Below are positions 1 through 6,485 of a DNA stretch of 64,000 bases, piece after piece (the first letter of the stretch is position 1; every line of letters starts with the position of its first letter). The stretch comes from Micromonospora sp. ATCC 39149 (lineage in GTDB: Bacteria; Actinomycetota; Actinomycetes; Mycobacteriales; Micromonosporaceae), in the NCBI RefSeq assembly GCF_000158815.1, contig NZ_GG657738.1, forward strand, positions 5,446,592-5,510,591, read 5' to 3'. A model generated the notes under the pieces. The model saw only the letters and a list, made by a program, of their open reading frames with translations, was not told where the DNA came from and searched no databases. A program made the position numbers and the translations under genes.

Positions 1-723
1 GGAGCGGCCGGGCGCGGACGGGCCGGCCCACGCGATGGTGTCGCGGAGCTGGTCGACCGGCACCACCTCGATGTGACCGGTACGGACGCTGTCGGGGTTG
101 CGGTGCACCCGCACCGCCGTCGGCGCAACGTCGAGGGCGGACGCGATGGACTCGCGGGACCCTTCGACCTCGGCGAGGGTGTCGCCGTGGGGCATGGTGA
201 CCGACGCGCGGACCTTCGCCCCGTCGACCTTCGCCCGACCGATCCGCGCATCCCGCAGGGCAGCGACGGCCTCAGCCAGCCCACCCCCGCCGGTGGTGGT
301 CGACTGTTCGTCGGGGTTGGCCTTGGCCATCAGCCGCATCACCGCGACCGCGACCGAGGCGACGACGGTGCCGCCGGCCCACACGTCCAGCCACGGCCGT
401 TCCCAGGGTGCGCCGATGGTCGCGCCAAGGGCCCACGCCGACCCGGTCGCGGTGAGCAGGGTTGCCACCCGCTGCCGGATGACCCCCCGCGCGCGGCCGG
501 TGGCCCAGGTGAGGGCGGTGAGTCCGCCGCCGGCGGCGGTGATGCCGGCGGCGGCCCACGGGTTGGTGCCCCACCAGTGGTGCGACGCGGCGGCGGCCGG
601 CCACGCGAGCAAACAGCCGGTGGGGCAGGCGAGGTAGGGGATGGCGGCCGATCGGAGGTCGACGGAGTAGCGGACCGGTGGGAGTCCGCCGTTGCGGGGC
701 ATCCGGGTACGGGCGCGGGCCAT
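1..723 (-). CDS. FtsK/SpoIIIE-like conjugal transfer protein, N-terminal part (runs off the left edge)
   Basis: The first 241 residues, from the ATG at 723, read as a membrane-anchored N-terminus: basic start, about four hydrophobic segments (roughly residues 27-45, 56-72, 85-103 and 110-130), then a soluble region ending in HIEVVPVDQLRDTIAWAGPS. That motif resembles the stretch just before the motor domain of AICE Tra proteins, which are septal-type DNA pumps moving double-stranded element DNA between mycelial cells. The Walker ATPase domain lies outside the window, so the assignment is from context and the pre-motor motif. The start overlaps the stop of the upstream gene in an ATGA quartet, indicating translational coupling. 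Confidence 0.65.
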   Translation of the reverse strand, partial: MARARTRMPRNGGLPPVRYSVDLRSAAIPYLACPTGCLLAWPAAAASHHWWGTNPWAAAGITAAGGGLTALTWATGRARGVIRQRVATLLTATGSAWALGATIGAPWERPWLDVWAGGTVVASVAVAVMRLMAKANPDEQSTTTGGGGLAEAVAALRDARIGRAKVDGAKVRASVTMPHGDTLAEVEGSRESIASALDVAPTAVRVHRNPDSVRTGHIEVVPVDQLRDTIAWAGPSAPGRS

Positions 724-1106
724 CAGCGGCCACCCCCGCCGGTGGTGAACCGGAACCCGTCGCGGCGTGCCTTGTAGCCGACGGCCTCCAGCTCGGGCAG
801 GTAGACGGCTTCGAAGCGGGTCGACGCGGTCACGATGTACTGCGACGCCGTGACGAGGGCTTCGGAGGCGTGGGTGATGGGTCGGGCGACCTGCCGGGCG
901 CGGGCGCGGCCGGTGAGGCCGCCGACCATGACGCCGCCGCCGACGGCGCGCAGCCGGGCGTCGAGTTCGGAGGCGGTGACGCCGAGTTCCAGGGCGGCGG
1001 CGTGCAGGATGCGGCGGGTGGAGTTGAACCACTCCACCAACGCGACGTTGTCGGTGAGGGCGTCGGCACCGGTGAAGATGCCACGTTCCTGGGGCATGCC
1101 TGCCAT
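723..1106 (-). CDS. small AICE transfer-region protein of unknown function
   Basis: A 127-residue, mostly helical soluble protein with no motif I recognise. The ATG at 1106 is chosen because an AAGGAGAA ribosome site precedes it; the longer open frame upstream crosses a strong hairpin and is not credible. Its stop overlaps the start of the FtsK-like gene. Position directly before the transfer ATPase suggests a role in conjugation or its control, as for the small tra/spd proteins of pSAM2-type elements, but that is inference from location only. Confidence 0.7.
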   Translation of the reverse strand: MAGMPQERGIFTGADALTDNVALVEWFNSTRRILHAAALELGVTASELDARLRAVGGGVMVGGLTGRARARQVARPITHASEALVTASQYIVTASTRFEAVYLPELEAVGYKARRDGFRFTTGGGGR

Positions 1107-1129
1107 GCTGTGGTTCTCCTTCAGGGAGG

Positions 1130-1167
1130 GCCGGGCGCGGGAGTTGTCCAGACGCGCCGCGCCCGGC
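1130..1167. terminator. GC-rich hairpin between AICE genes
   Basis: Perfect 11-bp arms (1130-1140 and 1157-1167, GCCGGGCGCGG type) in the gap between two minus-strand element genes. A second hairpin with CCCGCACCC/GGGTGCGGG arms follows at about 1200-1236. There is no U-tract, so these may attenuate transcription or punctuate mRNA decay rather than stop it fully. Confidence 0.5.
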
Positions 1168-1258
1168 GCAAACACTGGGGTGGTGCGGGCCGGTCGGCCC
1201 CCGCACCCACCCGAACCCCCCGACGTAGGGGTGCGGGCAGGCACGGCCGGGTGACCGG

Positions 1259-1723
1259 TCAGCCGAGGATCAGGACCAGGGCGGCGGTGAGCGCCGTGCC
1301 GGCCAGCCCGGACAGCAGCAGGTCGACGGCGGTACGGACCCGGTGGTACTTGGCCACCGTGGTTCGGGACAGCCACACCAGTTCGTGTGCTCGCAGGGAC
1401 GCCATGCTTAGCGGCGGCAGCGCGGCGTCGGTCATTAGGTCCCCCGGCGCGCTGGTCGCGTAGCGGATCAGGCCGTGCCCGCCGCCGAGCGACGGGCGCA
1501 CCGCGCACGCCAGCAACCCGACGGCGACACCGATCACGCCGACCGTTACCGCGCCGGTAGCGAGGGCGGGGACGGGCAGGTCAGCACGGGCCAGCACGGC
1601 CAGGCCGACGGTAAGGGCGGTCCCGGCGAGGGTGAGCAACGTTGACGCTTTCGCGTCCACGCGGACCAACTCGGCGCGCACGGTGGCCAGTTCGGTGGTG
1701 AGGAACGTGGTATCTGGCAACAT
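1259..1723 (-). CDS. three-TM membrane protein resembling the Pycsar effector (PycTM) family
   Basis: A 154-residue integral membrane protein. A short amphipathic N-terminus contains RVDAKAST (residues 21-28) at the entry to TM1 (27-45); TM2 is at about 54-74 and TM3 at 133-153. A KAS motif leading into a pair of membrane segments plus a terminal one is the pattern of proteins labelled Pycsar effector in actinobacteria, many of which sit on plasmids and AICEs as transfer-associated membrane proteins. No pyrimidine cyclase gene is adjacent, so a defence role cannot be claimed; a spread or mating-pore role is equally possible. The gene is flanked on both sides by hairpins. Confidence 0.6.
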   Translation of the reverse strand: MLPDTTFLTTELATVRAELVRVDAKASTLLTLAGTALTVGLAVLARADLPVPALATGAVTVGVIGVAVGLLACAVRPSLGGGHGLIRYATSAPGDLMTDAALPPLSMASLRAHELVWLSRTTVAKYHRVRTAVDLLLSGLAGTALTAALVLILG

Positions 1724-1757
1724 CTCAGGTCTCGCCTTCCATCAGGAGGAGTGAGGG

Positions 1758-1803
1758 CCGGCGGCACGGCACAGGTTTCCAGGCCCAGGGGCCGTGCCGC
1801 CGG
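1758..1803. terminator. strong hairpin upstream of the PycTM-like gene
   Basis: Perfect 13-bp arms, CCGGCGGCACGGC at 1758-1770 and its complement at 1791-1803, lie between the DUF2637 gene and the PycTM-like gene. The hairpin probably reduces read-through from the upstream block, setting different expression levels within one transcript. No U-run follows. Confidence 0.55.
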
Positions 1804-1809
1804 GCGAAG

Positions 1810-2679
1810 CTACGTACGGCTACGGCGGTTCGTGACCAGCAGCGCGGCCGATGCCATGACCATCAGGCCGTCGACGGCGAGGGGGCCGATGGCGATGGTG
1901 AGCGGGTCTTCGCCGAAGTGCTCCAGCAGCCCGGACAGGTGCCGGTAGGACACCACGGCGGCGACCACCGCGACCGGCAGCACACCCGCGACCCGGGCGA
2001 CCACGGAACTGAATCCCTCGCCCCAGGGGATGCGGGTCAGGATCTCCACCGCGACGAACAGGGCCACCGGCCAGAACACCGACAGCGCCACGGCTAGGGG
2101 CGACGGGGACCAGCCCGGGTCCGGTGCCCACCCGGTGGGTGCGCCGTCGGGCGGCTTCGGCAGGTAGGTGTGCGCCACGTTCGCCGCGATCGACACCACC
2201 CCGCCCAGAATCACCCCGACGTAGGCCCATCCCCGGCCCGTCGACCGGTTGGCGGTCGGGGTGGTGGTGATGTTGGGGCCCGGGTCTACGGCGGGTGCTG
2301 CCTGCCCCGACGCGGCCTCGGGTGCCTCGGCCACGTCCGGTGCCGGGCCCACCACGGGCGAGGCGTCCGGCCCCGGGACCGTGGGCGCGTCCGGCGCGAG
2401 CGGGTCGGCTTCGGTGGCGTCCGGGTGGGGGTCCGGGTGAACCTTCGGCCGGTCGGCGGCACCCGCGTCGGGGGCGGTGCCGGTCGGGGTGGCGTCCGGG
2501 TCGACCGTCGGGCGGGTCAGCCGGTCAAGGATGGCGTCCGCCTTCGGCCCACCGACCCGCAACTCCGTCTTGATCCGGTTACGCGAGGGCACCGTACCGA
2601 GCCGAGCGACCAGGTCGTGAGCCTGCGGCATCAACTCATCCACCGACCGGGGGTAGACGCTCAGCGTCGGCGCGGTCAT
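1810..2679 (-). CDS. DUF2637 family membrane protein
   Basis: 289 residues from the ATG at 2679, which overlaps the stop of the preceding gene (ATGA). Residues 1-57 form a small helical domain (VPSRNRIKTELRVGGPKADAILDRL), helix-turn-helix-like; 58-145 is a Pro/Asp/Ala-rich linker; 150-289 carries four hydrophobic helices typical of DUF2637, ending in NRRSRT. DUF2637 proteins are common on actinobacterial plasmids and AICEs beside transfer genes. I infer a membrane-located accessory role in transfer or its regulation; the DNA-binding-like N-terminus would be consistent with tethering DNA at the membrane. Function is not established. Confidence 0.7.
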   Translation of the reverse strand: MTAPTLSVYPRSVDELMPQAHDLVARLGTVPSRNRIKTELRVGGPKADAILDRLTRPTVDPDATPTGTAPDAGAADRPKVHPDPHPDATEADPLAPDAPTVPGPDASPVVGPAPDVAEAPEAASGQAAPAVDPGPNITTTPTANRSTGRGWAYVGVILGGVVSIAANVAHTYLPKPPDGAPTGWAPDPGWSPSPLAVALSVFWPVALFVAVEILTRIPWGEGFSSVVARVAGVLPVAVVAAVVSYRHLSGLLEHFGEDPLTIAIGPLAVDGLMVMASAALLVTNRRSRT

Positions 2680-3017
2680 CAGGCCACCGCCAGAGCCGCG
2701 AGCCGGTCCGCCGTGGACGCGTCCAGCGCCGGGGCGTCGGTGTACTCGGTAGCGGAGGCGTAGAACTCCCAGCCGTGCCACGTCGGGTAGGCGTTCATCT
2801 GCCGGTAGGGGCGGCCGTCGTCGGTGGTGCCGTCGTGCTCGCCGGTCAGCATGTCCGGGTCGTTGAGTCCGGCCAGGTGCAGCCACGACTTCAGGTCGGC
2901 GATGCTGTCGAAGTCGACCGCCACCGACGTGCCGTCGGAGCGGAAGCGGATCTCGGTCGGGTTGGCCAGCAAGATCAGTTCCGCCATCACGGCGCGGCGG
3001 GTCTTGCGAGTGGTCAT
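2679..3017 (-). CDS. hypothetical AICE protein, 112 aa
   Basis: The ATG at 3017 has an AGGAG site at 3025-3029 and overlaps the stop of the upstream 37-residue gene; an in-frame extension to 3134 would overlap that small gene and is rejected. The protein reads as a compact alpha/beta fold with TEIRFRSDGTSVAVDFDSIADLKSWL near residue 20. I recognise no family. Its place in an unbroken run of coupled genes indicates that it is translated. Confidence 0.65.
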   Translation of the reverse strand: MTTRKTRRAVMAELILLANPTEIRFRSDGTSVAVDFDSIADLKSWLHLAGLNDPDMLTGEHDGTTDDGRPYRQMNAYPTWHGWEFYASATEYTDAPALDASTADRLAALAVA

Positions 3018-3127
3018 CGAAGCGTCTCCTTCACGGTCGGAACGTCGCTGTTGAGGGCGTGGCCGAGGACGAACGGGGCGAGCATCACCAGCGGACCGCC
3101 CAGCAGGATCAGCAACAGCCAGATCAC
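3014..3127 (-). CDS. 37-aa single-span membrane microprotein
   Basis: GTG start at 3127 with a very strong GAAGGAGGTG site immediately upstream; TGA at 3014-3016. The product begins VIWLLLILLGGPLVMLAPFV, a single membrane span, followed by a short polar tail ending TVKETLR. It overlaps both neighbours by 4 bp: its GTGA overlaps the stop of the RRQRL gene and its ATGA the start of the next. This double coupling and the ribosome site are the evidence that such a short frame is real. Single-span small proteins are frequent in AICE transfer operons, but no function can be assigned. Confidence 0.6.
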   Translation of the reverse strand: MIWLLLILLGGPLVMLAPFVLGHALNSDVPTVKETLR

Positions 3128-3489
3128 GAGGCACCTCCTTCGAAGCAGGTCAAGCACTCACCGAGGGAGCGCGGGATGTAGTAGGAGCGGGTCACGCCGC
3201 AGATGCGGCAGGTGCGGCGCGCGGTCAGCGCGGCGCGGACGGCGCGAAGCTGGGCGGGGGTGGCGGTGCGCTTCGGCCGGGCCAGGTCAACCCGGTACAG
3301 GTACGCCGCGCGGGTGCCGCCGACGCCACGCCAGAGCACCTGAGCGGCAATCGGCTGGGCGGGGCGCAGGCCGGCGGCGCGCAACTGGCGGCGGGTGGCG
3401 TAGCCGGGCGGGGCGCCCCGCCACCAGTAGGTGGGGATGCCGTACCGGGTCCCGTCTGGGTCCCAGTAGGCGGCGCGGATGCGGGACAT
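3124..3489 (-). CDS. RRQRL-type zinc-binding AICE protein
   Basis: 121 residues from the ATG at 3489 (ATGA overlap with the upstream stop). The central ATRRQLRAAGLRPAQPIAAQ is the signature of a protein found almost only on actinobacterial integrative elements. AYLYRVDLARPKRTATPAQL follows, and a C-terminal pair CRIC...CLTC probably binds zinc. The exact biochemical role is unknown; the conserved charged helix and zinc site suggest nucleic-acid or protein binding during replication or transfer. Family membership is clear from these motifs. Confidence 0.8.
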   Translation of the reverse strand: MSRIRAAYWDPDGTRYGIPTYWWRGAPPGYATRRQLRAAGLRPAQPIAAQVLWRGVGGTRAAYLYRVDLARPKRTATPAQLRAVRAALTARRTCRICGVTRSYYIPRSLGECLTCFEGGAS

Positions 3490-3863
3490 CAGGCCGCGTG
3501 AGCCATGCCGGCCCGGCACCAGTCCTCGGTGCGGTGAAGCACCTGCTCACCACCGCAGTCGGGACAGCGCACGATCTCGCAGCCGTAGCCGCAACCGGTC
3601 CAGCCGACCACGGCCAGCCTGTGCGACATACACCCGTCGGCGCTCCAAGACGGGCGGACAGTCGTGGTGGCCGTACGGGTGACGCGGGCCTCGGCCCGGC
3701 GCAGCCGTCGCCAGTCCAGCGGCGACGGGCCGCCGTGGTCCTCGGCGTAGATCAGGCTGATCTCAGCGTCGAGCAGGTCGAGTTCGGCGGCGATCAGCGG
3801 CCATTCGGCCTCGATCGCGGCCAGGTCAGAGACGGACGGTCCGTGCCGGTCGTCAGGGCTCAC
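3489..3863 (-). CDS. DUF6284 family AICE protein
   Basis: The N-terminal half carries SDLAAIEAEWPLIAAELDLL and WRRLRRAEARV, the helical DUF6284 pattern. The C-terminal half adds CEIVRCPDCGG and a further Cys (EDWC), a likely zinc site. I chose the GTG at 3863, preceded by GGAAGGAA, over an upstream TTG at 3911. It is the first gene of the minus-strand element operon, facing the divergent regulator across a 234-bp gap. DUF6284 proteins accompany RRQRL proteins on AICEs; their function is unknown. Confidence 0.75.
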   Translation of the reverse strand: MSPDDRHGPSVSDLAAIEAEWPLIAAELDLLDAEISLIYAEDHGGPSPLDWRRLRRAEARVTRTATTTVRPSWSADGCMSHRLAVVGWTGCGYGCEIVRCPDCGGEQVLHRTEDWCRAGMAHAA

Positions 3864-4097
3864 TTCGATCGGTTCCTTCCGGTACGGCGAGAGCGTGACG
3901 GCTGCCGGCAAGGCCGGCAGTTTATCCCCCTAAACCCTGTGATCCAGGGGGGTGGTGGCGACAAGTTGAACACGCCTCGCCCAGGCGAGTCAACCCCCCT
4001 TAACAAGCGAGTTCGCCCCCACTGACAGGGCGGCAGGCGTTCGGGTGGGTCAAGGCAGCTCAGGTAGGATTAGCCCCCTTGACGAAGGGAGCGCCGG
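3864..4097. promoter_or_regulatory. divergent AICE control region with three C5-type motifs
   Basis: This gap separates the transfer operon from the HTH/PP2C operon, so it must hold both promoters. Three related motifs occur: ATCCCCCTAAAC (3924-3935), AACCCCCCTTAAC (3992-4004) and TAGCCCCCTTGAC (4071-4083). GTTGA...TCAAC arms enclose a CGCCT...AGGCG hairpin around 3964-3994. The last motif abuts the ribosome site of the HTH gene, so a protein bound there would block it. An operator role is inferred from spacing and repetition. Confidence 0.45.
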
Positions 4098-4928
4098 GTG
4101 AAGGACCCCGCAGCGGTAGCCACCGTGGGCGACACGCGAGAGCGAGCAAGGGCCGCCCACACGCTGATCGAGGACTACCAAGCCGCGATCGCCGAACTGT
4201 CACGAATCCGGCGGGAAGCCCTTGAACAACTCCTGGTCGACGGCATGACGCAGGCGCAGATCGCAGACCTGCTCGACATGTCTCGGTCGCGGGTCTCGCA
4301 ACTGCTCTCCGCTGGCACTCGCCCCGAACGCGCCTTTCTCGGCACCGGTCGGTTGACGGTTGCCATCGGCGGCAAGCAGGAGTCTGGCCGGCACGACCCG
4401 GGCGACATGCTCTCGGCCGAGAGCTTCGCGGCCTACAACGTCCTAGCGGACCTGGCCCGGACGGTCGGACTAGATGCCAATTACGAGGTAGTACCGCCCC
4501 CAGGGTTCGTGCACCTGAATCGCCCGAACCTCATTGTCCTTACCTCGCCACGACTCTTGCCTTTCGTGGGTCAGGTAATGGAAGCCGATCCGCATCTGCG
4601 GTTCGCCTCAGACGAACGCGGTTGGTACCTTATCGACGGCGAAACCGAATATCGCTCTCCCCGTGACGACGGGCAATCGGCAGACTACGGCTATGTTGGT
4701 CGCCTGCCCCGACCTGATGGCAGGGGATCGTTCCTGTACCTCGCTGGCACCCACGCGCAGGGAACGCTAGGCGCTGCTCATTTCGTCGCCAATAACCTTG
4801 CTCAGCTCCACAAGGAGCTTAAGAGTCGCCGATTCTCGATGGTGGTTCGCTGCGAGTACGACCCGACCAACCCAAGGAAGATTCTTTCCTGTGAGCGCGT
4901 GACTCCGATCTACCGCCACGAAAGCTGA
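4098..4928 (+). CDS. HTH regulator with a large C-terminal domain of unknown function
   Basis: 276 residues from GTG at 4098 (GAAGGGAG upstream). Residues 20-48 form a coiled helix; 50-72 (MTQAQIADLLDMSRSRVSQLL) are a sigma-region-4/LuxR-like helix-turn-helix. Residues 105-276 form a separate alpha/beta domain containing LIVLTSPRLLP, a repeated DYGYVGRLPRPDGRGSF segment and RRFSMVV...YDPT, which I have seen only in outline in actinobacterial element proteins and cannot name. Codon use is less GC-biased than in the flanking transfer genes. The gene is followed after 5 bp by a PP2C phosphatase, so the two are one operon and probably one regulatory or stress-response module. Confidence 0.7.
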   Translation: MKDPAAVATVGDTRERARAAHTLIEDYQAAIAELSRIRREALEQLLVDGMTQAQIADLLDMSRSRVSQLLSAGTRPERAFLGTGRLTVAIGGKQESGRHDPGDMLSAESFAAYNVLADLARTVGLDANYEVVPPPGFVHLNRPNLIVLTSPRLLPFVGQVMEADPHLRFASDERGWYLIDGETEYRSPRDDGQSADYGYVGRLPRPDGRGSFLYLAGTHAQGTLGAAHFVANNLAQLHKELKSRRFSMVVRCEYDPTNPRKILSCERVTPIYRHES

Positions 4929-4933
4929 GAAGT

Positions 4934-5746
4934 ATGCGAATCCTTGCAGCGTCAGAGCCGTCGAAGGCAGACAAGCTAAATGAAGACTGGTTCTCGGCGT
5001 CGCCGAATCTGGTCGTGGTGCTAGACGGTGCAACCGCCCGGACCGACACCGGTTGCATCCACGGCGTCTCCTGGTACGCAGCGCAGCTCGGTGCCGCAGT
5101 CTCAGCACAGGCAAGCAATGCGTCAGTGGCGTTGCCGGCAGCACTGGCAACGGCGATCAAGGTTGTTGCTGAGAAGCACCCCGACTGCGACCTAACGAGT
5201 CCCGGCACACCTTCGGCTGCCGTGGCCATTCTCCGCCGTACGCCGAGTCACCTCGAATACCTGGTTCTCGGAGATGTCGGCATCATCCTTGCTTCCGAAT
5301 CACACCTAAGCGTCATCATTGATGATCGGGTAGACAAGACTGCGCAGGCAGAGCGCCGAGAAGCGGATAAATACCCGATCGGATCCGCCGAGAAAGCCGA
5401 TGCCCTGATCCGAATGAAGCACGCTGAACTTGCCGCCCGAAACGCTGAGGGAGGATTCTGGGTTTCGGCGGCAGACCCCGCGGTCGTTAGTCACGCAATC
5501 GTTGAAGCGGTGCTCATTGAAACCGTCACTCGGTCGATCCTGTTGACCGATGGAGCGGCAAGGCTTGTGCGGATGTTCAATGACGTTAGCTGGAGAGGAA
5601 TGCTCGACCTGTTGGAGAATCAAGGGCCAAGCGAAGTGCTCCGGCGCGTGCGCCAGCTCGAAGAGTCCGACCCGGTTGCCCTCCAGTGGCCTCGCAACAA
5701 GAAGAGCGATGACGCCACCCTCGTGTACGTAGCCGACCCTCGATAG
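4934..5746 (+). CDS. PP2C-type protein serine/threonine phosphatase
   Basis: 270 residues. The metal-binding landmarks of the PPM/PP2C fold are present in order: NED (residues 16-18), VVLDGAT (28-34), LVLGDVG near 120, LLTDGAAR near 200 and DDATLVYV close to the C-terminus. It should therefore be an active Mn/Mg-dependent phosphatase of cytoplasmic phosphoproteins. No membrane or sensor domain is attached. It is cotranscribed with the preceding HTH protein, the most obvious partner or substrate. Like its partner it has lower GC than its surroundings. Presence on an AICE suggests a role in element maintenance, host takeover or defence; that is inference. Confidence 0.75.
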   Translation: MRILAASEPSKADKLNEDWFSASPNLVVVLDGATARTDTGCIHGVSWYAAQLGAAVSAQASNASVALPAALATAIKVVAEKHPDCDLTSPGTPSAAVAILRRTPSHLEYLVLGDVGIILASESHLSVIIDDRVDKTAQAERREADKYPIGSAEKADALIRMKHAELAARNAEGGFWVSAADPAVVSHAIVEAVLIETVTRSILLTDGAARLVRMFNDVSWRGMLDLLENQGPSEVLRRVRQLEESDPVALQWPRNKKSDDATLVYVADPR

Positions 5747-5891
5747 GGCAGCCCAAAGGCCCCGCCTGCCCCCGCGCGGCGCACCATGCCGGCGACGAGA
5801 GCGGGGCCGGAGGCGTGTCGCTGCGCTTCCGGCAGGCGACTCGCGCGGCATGCCCCCTGGTACTGCGGGAGTCCATCCGTCACAAGCGCTG

Positions 5892-5915
5892 ACTGCGTGA
5901 CCAACTGAGTGACAA
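5892..5915 (+). repeat. two tandem 12-bp repeats near the att site
   Basis: ACTGCGTGACCA is followed directly by ACTGAGTGACAA, about 95 bp inside the att core. Short direct repeats at such a distance are typical of integrase arm-type or excisionase binding sites. The 261 bp between the PP2C gene and att otherwise hold only a GGCCCCGC...GCGGGGCC inverted repeat (about 5763-5813), a likely terminator for the PP2C gene. Confidence 0.4.
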
Positions 5916-6007
5916 TCGAGCCTCACACCCGCGTACGTCAGCGAACGGTGACGGACTATCGGCCAACATCAAGTGGGGTGTCGATGCTGGCCGGCGCTCC
6001 ATGATCA

Positions 6008-6056
6008 TTCGTTCACACCGAAGAGGTCACTGGTTCGATCCCAGTATCGCCCACCA
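6008..6056 (+). other. attachment site: 3' half of tRNA-Val(CAC)
   Basis: The 49 bp reproduce a tRNA from inside the anticodon stem to the encoded CCA: loop TTCACAC (anticodon CAC), CGAAG stem, variable GGTC, T-arm CTGGTTCGATCCCAG and acceptor strand ATCGCCCACCA. The sequence to the left does not continue as a tRNA 5' half, so this is the duplicated att copy at the far junction of the element, not a functional gene. The intact tRNA-Val should be at the other end of the element, left of the window. Confidence 0.85.
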
Positions 6057-6062
6057 GGTCAG

Positions 6063-6092
6063 AAGGCACGTCCAATCGATGGATGTGCCTTT
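6063..6092 (+). terminator. rho-independent terminator after the tRNA-Val 3' end
   Basis: AAGGCACGTCCA pairs with TGGATGTGCCTT (one G-T wobble) around a 5-nt ATCGA loop, followed by a short T-run. It lies 7 bp after the CCA end and is oriented to stop transcripts of the tRNA. It also sits 18 bp from the 3' end of the integrase remnant on the other strand. Confidence 0.75.
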
Positions 6093-6109
6093 TGTCGTTC
6101 TCTGGATGA

Positions 6110-6260
6110 CTAGCGCTCCGGAGTGAGAGCGAAGATGCGATCCATGGCGACGTGCCTGTGGGTGGCACCGGCCGTAGCTGGTGCCGGTAGACCTTCTCCG
6201 TGACGGCCGTGCCGGAGTGCCCGCTACTGAGCATACGAACGTCGAGATTGGTCGCTCTTG
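6110..6260 (-). pseudogene. tyrosine integrase remnant (C-terminal end, frameshifted)
   Basis: The minus strand encodes GHSGTAVTEKVYRHQLRPV, the C-terminal box of actinobacterial phage/AICE tyrosine recombinases with its His and the nucleophilic Tyr. A frame change then leads to HVAMDRIFALTPER and a stop at 6110. The first catalytic Arg region and the rest of the gene are absent. Its 3' end points at the tRNA end, the normal layout for int beside attP. It therefore looks like the relic of an older element in the same tRNA, not the integrase of the element to the left. Confidence 0.75.
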
Positions 6261-6485
6261 ATAGCGCACCAACGACGTTCGGTACCTGTGTTTGTCGATG
6301 CGGCTGCCACCAGTCGGCAGAAGCCGGCAAGCTGAACCGCCTCCTCAGTGTGGTCCAGTCCTCGCCTGCCTACTACTCAGCCGCAGCCGCAGCCGTTACG
6401 GTCGATCATTTCTCCCTGTACTGTCGGTAGTGGTTGTTCGTTGACGAGAGTAGGGCGGATTCTCGTTCCTGCTGGAGGCGTCGTT

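Larger units (their letters stand above)
1..6056. mobile_element. distal part of an AICE (integrative conjugative element) ending in tRNA-Val(CAC)
   Basis: The minus-strand block from the left edge to 3863 has the content of an actinomycete integrative and conjugative element: the N-terminus of an FtsK/SpoIIIE-like transfer protein, small membrane proteins, a DUF2637 protein, an RRQRL-type zinc protein and a DUF6284 protein, chained by 4-bp start/stop overlaps. A regulator/PP2C pair diverges from it. The right boundary is a 3'-half tRNA-Val copy at 6008-6056. The integrase, excisionase and replication genes expected in this class are not in the window and should lie beyond the left edge next to the intact tRNA. 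The extent is inferred from gene content and the att copy. Confidence 0.75.
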
